Made by a program: the position numbers and the translations under genes
Notes under the pieces: model-generated
What the model was told of the DNA's origin: nothing
The model's input: the letters and a program-made list of their open reading frames with translations, nothing else
Databases searched by the model: none
NCBI GenBank assembly: GCA_041688215.1
Contig: JBDNIO010000181.1
Location: 1 to 6,121 of the forward strand
DNA: 6,121 bases
Source: JBDNIO01 sp041688215
GTDB taxonomy: Bacteria; Pseudomonadota; Gammaproteobacteria; Nevskiales; Salinisphaeraceae
Direction of reading: 5' to 3'
Shown here: positions 1-6,078 of the stretch, one piece after another
How positions within the stretch are numbered: position 1 is the stretch's first letter
Layout: the number at the start of each line of letters is the position of its first letter

Positions 1-135
1 AGCGTATTGATCGCCATCCGGCGTCCCAGGTGGCCGCGCTAACTCCCCGCCTGTGGAAACAGCATTTCGCCGACAATCCGCTACGCTCGCCTTTGCATAC
101 GCTTAACGGATACGCAAGTACGCCGGTGGGTTAGC
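1..135. other. Unassigned, stop-interrupted segment before the M14 remnant
   Basis: None of the three + frames is open through this stretch: frame 1 stops at 40-42, frame 2 at 8-10 and 104-106, frame 3 at 132-134. The - strand frames are also broken. Frame 3 is open from 3 to 134 and could be the tail of a 44-residue or longer protein reaching in from the left, but I do not recognise it. The frame 1 start (SVLIAI at 1-18) could be the beta strand that precedes the HAPxG motif of M14 enzymes, which would mean something was inserted between about 20 and 135; that match is short and weak. The word TACGC occurs four times (82, 98, 111, 119). Confidence 0.4.
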
Positions 136-136
136 G
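37..136. repeat. Imperfect inverted repeat ending at the M14 break point
   Basis: CGCTAAC at 37-43 is exactly complementary to GTTAGCG at 130-136. Extending inward the arms continue to pair with mismatches (CTCCCCGCC side against GGCGxGxGG-like bases at about 121-129), giving roughly 12 paired of 14. The right arm stops exactly where recognisable M14 sequence resumes, and the stop codons of frames 1 and 3 lie within the two arms. The roughly 100 bp span and the AAC/GTT ends recall an attC-like site or a miniature inverted-repeat element. The ends do not fit the attC consensus (RYYYAAC/GTTRRRY) exactly, and I see no target-site duplication. Confidence 0.35.
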
Positions 137-507
137 GTTACACCCCGCCGCACCACCTGGGCTACCGGTATCTGAATCGTCTGGGCACTTATCCCGGCTC
201 TTTGGGCAATTATGCGGGCTTACAGAAAGGCGTGCCGGTGATTACCATGGAGCTGCCGCATGCGGGTATCATGCCCACCGATGCGCAAAGCGACCAGGTC
301 TGGTTCGATTTAGTCTACTGGTTGAAGCGCAATATTGACGGTACGGAATTTCCGCAAGACGCGGTCGTTGACAGCCTGCCGCCAGAGCCGCCGCTGATGG
401 CAGCTTACTCGGCGCGCGATTCGTGCAGTATCTGCCAGCCGGCTTCCGGGTCGCGCTTCCAGAATTGCTGCTTTCGTACCACCGCCTGGAAATTATTGCT
501 CAAATAA
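136..507 (+). pseudogene. C-terminal remnant of an M14 zinc carboxypeptidase (murein peptide amidase-like)
   Basis: From 136 the frame reads GYTPPHHLGYRYLNRLG, then TYPGSLGNYAGLQKGVPVIT and MELPHAGIMP. This is the characteristic C-terminal part of the M14 subfamily that contains murein peptide amidases (MpaA-like), in which a Glu in the VxTxELxxAG strand is the catalytic base. The zinc ligands (an HxxE pair and a later His) should lie upstream and are absent: the same frame carries a stop at 40-42, and residues encoded between 43 and 135 do not resemble the family. The first ATG is at 202, but starting there would leave a fragment of about 100 residues without any zinc site. Past about codon 400 the protein runs antisense into the neighbouring YkuD gene, so the last 34 or so residues are probably not ancestral. 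Family assignment is firm; calling it a pseudogene is an inference, and a sequencing or assembly error is the alternative. Confidence 0.62.
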
Positions 508-1586
508 CTCTCGGTAAAGGTGATCAGCGCCAAATCCTGTTTGCTGGGATAGCGGAAAATGCTGATATCCCTGAGTTTTATATCGATATCGGTTTTGCCG
601 GCATTAACTTCGCGCTTGTATTCGGAGAACGCTTTTTTATCCAGGCCATCGTGGCTCACGAACTGCGCGGAGTAATAGCCAAGATAGGCTTCCGTATCCA
701 CCTTTTCCCAGAGTTGACGCCAATCGGCCACCGCGGTGACCAGCTCCCAGCGTTTTTGCGCCGCTTGCTCGGGCGTTAACCACTCGAGCTGATCGGTGAA
801 CACGACCGGTGTAACGCCGGGCGTAATGTATTCGCGCAGGTCCTCGAGATCTTCATTGGAGACCACAACACAACCCTGGCTTGCACGCGGCGCGCGGTTG
901 TAGGTGTCGCGCGGCACGCCGTGCACCCAGATGCCATAACCCGTGCGCCCGTAGAGCAGGTCGAGTTCATTCGGGTAATTCACCGGGAAGGCGCCAGCGC
1001 CGTAAAGATCGGGCAGTGATTCATTGTCTTTATATTCGGTGACGTGGTAAACGCCGACCGGGGTTTTTGCATCACCTTCGGTGGATTTACCGGTGCCCTG
1101 CTCGCCGATACTGGCGTAGAAGTCTGCCTGTATTTTCGGCACACCGTTGTCGTTTTTCATCAGATACAGTCGGTTACGCAGCAGGTCGACAACAATGACG
1201 TGCGCGTAACTCGGCGCCAGCGCCAGCACGGCGTTGGGCACCGCATCGGCGGGCGGCGATTCCAGACGATGACGCCAACGCGAACGCGCTTCTTCAAGCA
1301 AGGCGTGTTTGCGCGCGCCGTATTCATCGTTGCTGGTGGCCAGGTTCGGAATACGCCCGGCCTTGGCCAGCATCAGATCGCCGTAGAGGTAATTGGCCAG
1401 ACGGAAGTCGGGCTGTTCCCGGATCAGGATCGACAAGTCCGCCAGCGCCCCGTCGAGCTTGCCTTTACTTATCTGGCTCAGGGCAGAAACCAGCTGCGTT
1501 TCCTGGTCGGCGTGCTCGGGGCCGGCGGTAGCGCCCCACGCGGTTGCCGCCGCGGCCATGCTGAGCGTGAGCAATAAAAACCGCAT
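405..1586 (-). CDS. Exported YkuD (L,D-transpeptidase fold) enzyme with C-terminal NTF2-like domain, Csd6/Pgp2-like
   Basis: The product has 393 residues. Residues 1-21 form a signal peptide with a likely cut after ATA. Residues 30-80 form a helical, TPR-like segment. Residues 125-265 are the YkuD catalytic domain, with the conserved His in VHG (H222) and the nucleophile C239 in SQGCVVVS; the His that often precedes Gly-Cys is Gln here. Residues 284-390 form an NTF2/SnoaL-like domain ending in the typical GWQIL strand. YkuD enzymes form 3-3 crosslinks, attach lipoprotein to murein, or trim stem peptides. An N-terminal helical part, YkuD and a C-terminal NTF2-like pocket is the layout of Helicobacter Csd6 and Campylobacter Pgp2, which are L,D-carboxypeptidases, so trimming in the periplasm is the favoured guess. 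The ATG lies 3 bp after the upstream stop with no clear Shine-Dalgarno, which suggests translational coupling. Fold and location are secure; the exact reaction is not. Confidence 0.88.
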   Translation of the reverse strand: MRFLLLTLSMAAAATAWGATAGPEHADQETQLVSALSQISKGKLDGALADLSILIREQPDFRLANYLYGDLMLAKAGRIPNLATSNDEYGARKHALLEEARSRWRHRLESPPADAVPNAVLALAPSYAHVIVVDLLRNRLYLMKNDNGVPKIQADFYASIGEQGTGKSTEGDAKTPVGVYHVTEYKDNESLPDLYGAGAFPVNYPNELDLLYGRTGYGIWVHGVPRDTYNRAPRASQGCVVVSNEDLEDLREYITPGVTPVVFTDQLEWLTPEQAAQKRWELVTAVADWRQLWEKVDTEAYLGYYSAQFVSHDGLDKKAFSEYKREVNAGKTDIDIKLRDISIFRYPSKQDLALITFTESYLSNNFQAVVRKQQFWKRDPEAGWQILHESRAE

Positions 1587-1589
1587 GGA

Positions 1590-2696
1590 TTACAGGGGTG
1601 CGCTAGTCTCGCGCACAATCTTCCACTCGCCGGCGGCGTTACGCTCCATAATCAGGATTTTTCCGACGCTGTCGCTGTAGCTGTCCGCATCGTAATTCTG
1701 GCGGAAAACCACGCGAGCACGGCCATCTCTGTCTACATTTACTTTCGAATCAATCACTTCCACCTGAATATTTGTGGGTGAAGAAACCCGATCACGTCGC
1801 GTTGCACGCCACTGTGCCAGGGTCTGGTCGTCCCCGGGGTAGAAGTTATCAGCATAGCTATTCAGGTAGCCATCAACATTCTGATTCGCCCAGACGGTGG
1901 CCCAGCTGCGCACTGCCTGCATGATCTCTGCTTTCGTGGCTTGCGCTGTTTCGGTGGGTGCTGCAGGCGCCGGCACAGCTTCTGCCGGTTGTTGCGCAGG
2001 GGCAGGTTCGGCTGGCGCTGCCGGTTCAGGCGTGGGCGTGGGTTGCGGCGCTGACTCAGGGGCGGGTTGCGGCTCAGATCCAGTGGGTGGATAAGCGGGT
2101 TCGGGCGCGGGTTTGGGCGCCTCAACTACCCGCGGTGTGCTGGTTTGTGCCGGCGCCTGGGCAATCGTGGTGGGGGCACCCGGACCGTCATAAAGCTTCG
2201 GTACCAGTTCCAGTTGCACGCCGAGATCAGTGGGCTGGCCTTGCTGGTCCAGTGCCTTGCTATAGGCTACGGCGGCCAGGGCAGTGTAAACATCGCCCAG
2301 GTTGCGGTGGGCGGTGGCATAGGCCGGATGCGTCGACATGGCGGCTTCCAGCCAGCGCCGGGCTTTTTCGTATTCACCCTTCTGCGCGTACAGAACGGCC
2401 AGATTATTGGCGTATTCCGGCACTTCCGGATTTTCCCGAGCCAGATTGCCGAATACGTCAACCGCCGCATCGGCCTTACCCAGGCGGGCCAGCGCCACGC
2501 CGCGCGAGAAGCGCACGGATTTATCGGTGGCGTCGTTGGCCAGGAAAGTGTCGCTGGCGGCCAGCGCTTCCTGGTTCTTGCCCTGCTCAAGCAGGCTTTC
2601 GATATCCGTGGCGGCGGCACTCAGAGCCAAGCCTGAAAACAGGGCCAGACAAAGAAAAACGGTAATACGCTTGGGTACGGTAATTTGCGGGAGCAC
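1590..2696 (-). CDS. Exported TPR protein with Pro/Ala/Glu-rich linker and NTF2-like C-terminal domain
   Basis: The product has 368 residues from a GTG start. GTG is chosen because a GGAAGG Shine-Dalgarno (complement of about 2704-2709) lies 7 bases upstream and the frame then gives a good signal peptide (KRITVFLCLALFSGLALS, cut near AAA-T at 29). There is no lipobox. Residues 31-150 hold about three tetratricopeptide repeats (for example GVALARLGKADAAVDVFGNL and LAVLYAQKGEYEKARRWLEA), a protein-binding scaffold. Residues 171-255 are low-complexity Pro, Ala, Glu, Gln and Thr, a likely disordered spacer across the periplasm. Residues 256-366 are an NTF2-like domain whose W265, W269, Y277, Y281 and F285 have the same spacing as W289 to F309 of the downstream YkuD protein. 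The function is not known. The operon partner and shared domain suggest it positions or regulates the YkuD enzyme at the cell wall. Confidence 0.85.
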   Translation of the reverse strand: MLPQITVPKRITVFLCLALFSGLALSAAATDIESLLEQGKNQEALAASDTFLANDATDKSVRFSRGVALARLGKADAAVDVFGNLARENPEVPEYANNLAVLYAQKGEYEKARRWLEAAMSTHPAYATAHRNLGDVYTALAAVAYSKALDQQGQPTDLGVQLELVPKLYDGPGAPTTIAQAPAQTSTPRVVEAPKPAPEPAYPPTGSEPQPAPESAPQPTPTPEPAAPAEPAPAQQPAEAVPAPAAPTETAQATKAEIMQAVRSWATVWANQNVDGYLNSYADNFYPGDDQTLAQWRATRRDRVSSPTNIQVEVIDSKVNVDRDGRARVVFRQNYDADSYSDSVGKILIMERNAAGEWKIVRETSAPL

Positions 2697-2789
2697 GTGG
2701 ACACCTTCCCTGATAAGTTATGGACACTGACTGGCAGCGCCGCGTGAGGTATGACTCAACAAAATATACGACAAAATTGAATGCGGCAC

Positions 2790-2795
2790 AGTATA
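2790..2795 (-). promoter_or_regulatory. Candidate -10 element for the TPR/YkuD operon
   Basis: Read on the - strand this is TATACT, the mirror image of the + strand copy at 2849. It lies 94 bases before the GTG start of the TPR gene. As on the other side, no convincing -35 hexamer is seen at the expected distance (2812-2819). Its support comes mainly from the symmetry and the AT-rich context. Confidence 0.38.
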
Positions 2796-2848
2796 CATTA
2801 CTTGCTTTGTTGCCGGACACGCCTGCCACAACAAATTCTGTGATTAAC

Positions 2849-2854
2849 TATACT
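2849..2854 (+). promoter_or_regulatory. Candidate -10 element for manC-manB
   Basis: TATACT matches the sigma-70 -10 consensus at 5 of 6 positions and lies about 125 bases before the manC start, implying a 5' leader of about 118 bases. No good -35 hexamer is found 16-18 bases upstream (the region around 2826-2831 reads CCACAA), so the promoter would be activator-dependent, or else the match is fortuitous. Confidence 0.4.
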
Positions 2855-2965
2855 GTCTGGCCCGAGTGCATTGGCCTTTTCGCAACGTAGATCGCACAAT
2901 CGCCTTGGCTGACCGAGTATCAACTCAGTACGCTGCACGGCGTCGTCACTTAATAATGTCTGACC

Positions 2966-2971
2966 AAGGAG
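2966..2971 (+). promoter_or_regulatory. Shine-Dalgarno of manC
   Basis: AAGGAG lies 7 bases before the ATG at 2979. This is an optimal ribosome binding site and fixes the start, which is also where the family's N-terminus (MIVPVLLAGGSGTRLWP) begins. Confidence 0.85.
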
Positions 2972-2978
2972 ACAGCCT

Positions 2979-4418
2979 ATGATCGTACCGGTATTACTTG
3001 CCGGTGGTTCTGGCACCCGCTTATGGCCGCTTTCCCGCGAGGCGCGGCCCAAACAGTTTCTGCCGCTCATGGGCGAACAAAGCCTGCTGCAGGACACGCT
3101 GCACCGCGTGGCCTCGCTTGAGACCAGTGTTGCACCCCTGATTGTAGGCCGTGAGGACCATCGTTTTCTGATAGCCGAGCAAATGCGAACCAGCGGCGCG
3201 CAGGGCACCGTTGTGCTGGAACCCGCAGGGCGTAACACGGCCCCGGCCGCGGCAGTCGCGGCGCTGGAAGCGCTTGCCGCGCATGACGAGAAGGCATTGC
3301 TTTTAGTGCTGCCTTCGGATCATGTGATTCAGGATCTGGAAAAATTTCAGGCCGCGGTGGCCACAGGCGAGCAGGCCGCGCAAACAGGCCAGCTGGTTAC
3401 CTTTGGCGTAACTCCGACGCGTGCCGAAACCGGCTATGGTTATATCCGCGCGGGCGAAGAACAGGCGCGGGACACTGCACGTATCGAGGCGTTTGTGGAA
3501 AAGCCGGATGCGGCCACCGCGCAAACCTATCTGGATTCCGGCGAATATTACTGGAACAGCGGCATGTTCCTGTTTGCCGCTAAAACCTACCTGGCCGCGT
3601 TGGCTGAGTACGCACCGGATATCCTGCAGGCCGCTGAAGCCGCACACGCCGCTGCGGTGCGCGATGCCGATTTTCTACGCCTTGATTCGGCGGCGTTTTC
3701 CGCCTGCCGCAGCGACTCCATCGACTACGCCGTGATGGAAAAAACCCGTGAAGCCGTGGTCGTGCCGCTGGGCGCACGCTGGAATGATCTGGGCAGCTGG
3801 TCGTCACTCGCCGACATCTCGGAAGCGGACGCCCACGGAAACGTAGTGCGGGGCGACGTGATGCTGGAAGATACAGACAACTGCCTGGTCCACAGCAGCG
3901 GCCGGCTGGTAACCACACTCGGCGTAAGTAATCAGGTTATTGTGGAAACTGCGGACGCGATACTGGTGGCGGATCGCTCGCGCGAGCAGGACATAAAAAC
4001 CCTGGTGAAAAAACTGGCCGCAGCCAAACGCAGTGAGGCCAGCGAACACCGCAAGGTGTACCGCCCCTGGGGCAGCTACGAAGGCATTGCCATGGGCGGA
4101 CGTTTTCAGGTCAAACACATCATCGTCAATCCCGGCGGGCGGTTGTCGTTACAAAAGCACCATCACCGCGCCGAACACTGGGTAGTGGTGCGTGGCACGG
4201 CGGTTGTAACGCGGGATAACGAAGAATTTCTGCTCACCGAAGACCAGTCCACCTACATACCGCTGGGCACCAAACACCGCCTGGAAAACCCCGGCGCCAT
4301 CCCGCTGGAACTCATCGAAGTGCAGTCGGGCGCTTACCTGGGCGAGGACGACATCGTGCGCTACGACGACGTGTATGGTCGGGCCGATAAACCAACGAGC
4401 GCAGAGGGAGAAAAATAA
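2979..4418 (+). CDS. manC: Mannose-1-phosphate guanylyltransferase / mannose-6-phosphate isomerase (bifunctional)
   Basis: The product has 479 residues, the usual length of the type II PMI-GMP family (ManC, CpsB, AlgA). The N-terminal nucleotidyltransferase has the GTP-binding signature GGSGTRLWPLSR (9-20) followed by RPKQFLPL, EPAGRNTAPA (81-90), LPSDH (111-115), and the sugar-phosphate motif FVEKP (172-176). The C-terminal cupin is the isomerase, with RPWGSYE (362-368), QKHHHRAEHWVVVRG (392-406, metal-binding His and Glu) and TYIPLGTKHRLENPG (425-439). It converts fructose-6-phosphate to mannose-6-phosphate and mannose-1-phosphate plus GTP to GDP-mannose in the cytoplasm. The middle step is catalysed by the next gene, whose ATG overlaps its stop by one base. 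All key motifs are intact. The end product, such as O-antigen, capsule or another exopolysaccharide, cannot be told from this window. An algA-type role in alginate is possible but no alginate genes are visible. Confidence 0.96.
   Translation: MIVPVLLAGGSGTRLWPLSREARPKQFLPLMGEQSLLQDTLHRVASLETSVAPLIVGREDHRFLIAEQMRTSGAQGTVVLEPAGRNTAPAAAVAALEALAAHDEKALLLVLPSDHVIQDLEKFQAAVATGEQAAQTGQLVTFGVTPTRAETGYGYIRAGEEQARDTARIEAFVEKPDAATAQTYLDSGEYYWNSGMFLFAAKTYLAALAEYAPDILQAAEAAHAAAVRDADFLRLDSAAFSACRSDSIDYAVMEKTREAVVVPLGARWNDLGSWSSLADISEADAHGNVVRGDVMLEDTDNCLVHSSGRLVTTLGVSNQVIVETADAILVADRSREQDIKTLVKKLAAAKRSEASEHRKVYRPWGSYEGIAMGGRFQVKHIIVNPGGRLSLQKHHHRAEHWVVVRGTAVVTRDNEEFLLTEDQSTYIPLGTKHRLENPGAIPLELIEVQSGAYLGEDDIVRYDDVYGRADKPTSAEGEK
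4405..4410 (+). promoter_or_regulatory. Shine-Dalgarno of manB inside the manC 3' end
   Basis: AGGGAG lies 7 bases before the ATG at 4418, within the last codons of manC. Stop and start share the A of TAATG, the standard arrangement for translational coupling of two enzymes needed in balanced amounts. Confidence 0.75.
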
Positions 4419-5767
4419 TGGGCCAGCACTATCCGTTCTTCAAAGCCTACGACATACGCGCCCGCGTGCCGGAGGAACTGGACTGGGACATGGCCTACCG
4501 CATTGGCCGCGCCACCGCCGCCATGCTGGGCGCAGAAACCATCGTGGTGGGCCGGGATATGCGCCTGAGCAGCAAAGGCCTCGCCGATGCGTTGATCGAC
4601 GGCCTGACCGGCGGCGGCGCGGATGTGCTGGATATCGGCCTGTGCGGCACCGAAGAAGTCTACTACGCCACTTTCAATGAAAACGCCGACGGCGGCGTTA
4701 TGGTCACCGCCAGCCACAATCCGCGTAACTACAACGGCATGAAGTTCGTGCGCGACCAGGCGCGGCCGATTTCTGCGGATACCGGCCTGTTCGACATCGA
4801 AGCAATGGTGCACGCCAATGATTTCCCGCAACCGAAACGCGAGGGCGAAGTAAAGCCACTGGATCACCGGCCCAGCTATATCGACTTTCTGCTGCAGCAA
4901 ATCGAGCCGGAAAAGATGAAGCCGCTGAAAATTGTCGCCAACCCCGGCAATGGCTGCGCGGGGCTGATTATCGAACAACTGGAAAAACATCTGCCGTTCG
5001 AATTCGTGAAAGTGCATTTCGAACCCGACGGCGACCTGCCCAACGGCATCCCCAACCCGCTGTTGCCGGAAAACCGCGACGCCACGGCACAGGCCGTGCG
5101 CGAATCCGGCGCCGATTTCGGCCTGGCCTGGGACGGCGACTTCGACCGCTGCTTTCTCTTCGACGAAACCGGCGAGTTCATCGAAGGCTATTACATCGTC
5201 GGCCTGATCGCCAAAATGCTGCTGGAAATGCAGCCCGGCGCCAAGATCGTGCACGACCCGCGCCTGACCTGGAACACCATCGACCTGGTTAAAGCAGCTG
5301 GCGGCATCGCGGTGCAGACCAAATCCGGGCATTCTTTTATGAAGGAACGCATGCGCGAAGAAGACGCCATCTACGGCGGCGAAATGAGCGCGCATCACTA
5401 CTTCAAGGACTTCGCCTACTGCGACAATGGCCACTTGCCGTGGCTGGTCATCGCGCAACTGATCAGCGAAACCGGCAAATCCCTGAGCCAGTGGGTGAAT
5501 GAGCGGGTAGCAGCCTACCCAGCCTCGGGGGAGATCAACCGCGAAATTGCCGACCCCGAAGCCGCGCTGAAAATGCTGGAAGACCATTATAAAAATGATG
5601 CGGAATCAGTAGAACACGTCGATGGCCTGTCTATGGATTTCGGCGCTTGGCGCTTCAACCTGCGGATGTCCAACACCGAACCCGTGGTGCGCCTGAACGT
5701 GGAGTCCAAAGGCGATATTGAACTTATGCGCAGCAAAACCGATGAGATACTTGCGCTGATCGCATGA
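4418..5767 (+). CDS. manB: Phosphomannomutase (CpsG/ManB type)
   Basis: The product has 449 residues, close to the roughly 456 of enterobacterial CpsG. It is an alpha-D-phosphohexomutase with all four functional loops: the phosphoserine loop TASHNP (97-102, Ser99 carries the catalytic phosphate), the magnesium loop DGDFDR (239-244), the sugar-binding loop GEMSAHHYF (321-329) and the phosphate-binding loop RMSNTEPVVR (416-425). It interconverts mannose-6-phosphate and mannose-1-phosphate, supplying the substrate of the guanylyltransferase encoded just upstream. The GEMSAHHYF loop and SNTEP are shared by AlgC-like enzymes that also use glucose phosphates, so some phosphoglucomutase activity is possible; the sequence resembles CpsG/ManB more than AlgC. 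Start ATG is fixed by the overlap with manC and the Shine-Dalgarno at 4405. No irregularity was found in the frame. Confidence 0.95.
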   Translation: MGQHYPFFKAYDIRARVPEELDWDMAYRIGRATAAMLGAETIVVGRDMRLSSKGLADALIDGLTGGGADVLDIGLCGTEEVYYATFNENADGGVMVTASHNPRNYNGMKFVRDQARPISADTGLFDIEAMVHANDFPQPKREGEVKPLDHRPSYIDFLLQQIEPEKMKPLKIVANPGNGCAGLIIEQLEKHLPFEFVKVHFEPDGDLPNGIPNPLLPENRDATAQAVRESGADFGLAWDGDFDRCFLFDETGEFIEGYYIVGLIAKMLLEMQPGAKIVHDPRLTWNTIDLVKAAGGIAVQTKSGHSFMKERMREEDAIYGGEMSAHHYFKDFAYCDNGHLPWLVIAQLISETGKSLSQWVNERVAAYPASGEINREIADPEAALKMLEDHYKNDAESVEHVDGLSMDFGAWRFNLRMSNTEPVVRLNVESKGDIELMRSKTDEILALIA

Positions 5768-5772
5768 TCAGC
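5755..5772. repeat. Perfect hairpin over the manB stop codon
   Basis: GCTGATC and GATCAGC (7 bp arms) flank a GCAT loop, and the manB TGA (5765-5767) lies inside. It could be a weak terminator or an operator of the following toxin-antitoxin genes. No T-tract follows (AAATATACAATTT), so intrinsic termination is not well supported. Confidence 0.4.
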
Positions 5773-5781
5773 AAATATACA

Positions 5782-5803
5782 ATTTGTCCATTTAAGACAT
5801 AAT
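5782..5803. promoter_or_regulatory. Candidate operator/promoter of the antitoxin gene
   Basis: ATTTGTC at 5782-5788 and GACATAAT at 5796-5803 form an imperfect inverted repeat (one extra A in the right arm) only 7 bases before the antitoxin ATG. Antitoxins of the Phd/YefM family repress their own promoters by binding such palindromes. The AT-rich stretch includes TATACA (5776-5781) and CATAAT (5798-5803) as possible -10 elements; no strong -35 is seen. A start close to the ATG would leave almost no leader, which fits the lack of a Shine-Dalgarno. Confidence 0.4.
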
Positions 5804-5809
5804 CCACAC

Positions 5810-6058
5810 ATGCAAACCATATCCGCCACCGACGCAAAACAACGCCTGGCCGCCATGCTGGACGCGGCCCAAAGCGAACCCGTGATAATTCGCCGGCAAA
5901 AGCGGGATGTCGCGGTGGTGATGTCAATGCAGGAATTTGAACGGCTCCGGGCAGCGAATATCGCTGAGTTCGAACAGTTAAGTGAACGCATCGGCAAAGC
6001 GGCCACGGCCCGCGGCCTGACCGAAGATAAGCTAAACACTATCCTGGCCCATAGATGA
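5810..6058 (+). CDS. Type II antitoxin, Phd/YefM family
   Basis: The product has 82 residues. MQTISATDAKQRLAAMLDAA followed by EPVIIRRQKRDVAVVMSMQEFERL is the Phd/YefM fold: an N-terminal DNA-binding dimer domain (1-50) with the typical pattern of a strand, a helix, the 'EPVxIxRxxrdvaVvms' strand pair and a helix. The C-terminal part (55-82, ending GLTEDKLNTILAHR) is the kind of flexible tail that wraps and inhibits the toxin; this GLTEDKL-type ending is common in antitoxins that pair with PIN toxins. There is no clear Shine-Dalgarno, but the ATG is the only start giving a full family N-terminus. The toxin follows after 20 bases. Expected to repress its own operon together with the toxin. Confident in family; the exact subfamily is not named. 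Confidence 0.88.
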   Translation: MQTISATDAKQRLAAMLDAAQSEPVIIRRQKRDVAVVMSMQEFERLRAANIAEFEQLSERIGKAATARGLTEDKLNTILAHR

Positions 6059-6078
6059 TAGTTAGCAGTTAGTAGTCT

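Larger units (their letters stand above)
2788..2856. repeat. Nested dyad symmetry in the divergent promoter region (candidate operator)
   Basis: ACAGTATA at 2788-2795 is the exact reverse complement of TATACTGT at 2849-2856 (8 of 8). Inside it, TTTGTTG at 2806-2812 is the exact reverse complement of CAACAAA at 2829-2835. The two pairs have nearly the same centre (about 2822 and 2820.5). The 16 bases between the inner arms are asymmetric. A symmetric regulator binding the inner arms would sit between both outward promoters. Confidence 0.5.
2697..2978. other. Divergent intergenic region between the cell-wall pair and manC-manB
   Basis: These 282 bp lie between two outward-facing start codons and hold no plausible gene; short frames here are unsupported. 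The stretch is clearly AT-richer than the flanking genes (for example CAACAAAATATACGACAAAATT near 2758-2780, where ACAAAAT recurs with a 12-base period). It holds the candidate divergent promoters and dyad listed separately. No terminator-like hairpin with a T-tract is visible. Confidence 0.8.

Noticed and set aside
360..404. Possible bidirectional terminator between the convergent M14 remnant and YkuD gene.
   Set aside because: Only 5 bp CTGCC/GGCAG arms with a long loop and no T-tract on either strand.
1044..1577. A 177-codon + strand frame opposite the YkuD gene.
   Set aside because: The opposite strand encodes a protein with a signal peptide and a YkuD active site; the antisense product shows no recognisable domain.
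1958..2665. A 235-codon + strand frame opposite the TPR gene.
   Set aside because: It mirrors the repetitive Pro/Ala linker and TPR codons of the real gene; Trp/Arg/Pro-rich composition without any family pattern.
2798..3238. A 146-codon - strand frame overlapping the manC start.
   Set aside because: Antisense to the conserved nucleotidyltransferase N-terminus and Arg/Ser/Cys-rich; no support as a gene.
4361..5587. A 408-codon open frame on the - strand opposite manB and the manC end.
   Set aside because: It is fully antisense to an intact, motif-complete phosphomannomutase, its composition is that of a mirrored GC-rich gene (many His, Phe, Val, Gln, Gly), and no domain or signal is recognisable. 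No Shine-Dalgarno was seen that would favour it.
5768..5809. Intrinsic terminator after manB.
   Set aside because: The stem is only 7 bp with moderate GC content and is followed by A-rich rather than T-rich sequence on the + strand.
6058..6076. GTTAGC near the antitoxin end resembling the GTTAGCG arm at 130, as if both edges carried integron attC sites.
   Set aside because: Six matching bases only, no partner arm nearby, and it is explained by a short AGTTAG duplication. The window shows no integrase or cassette array.
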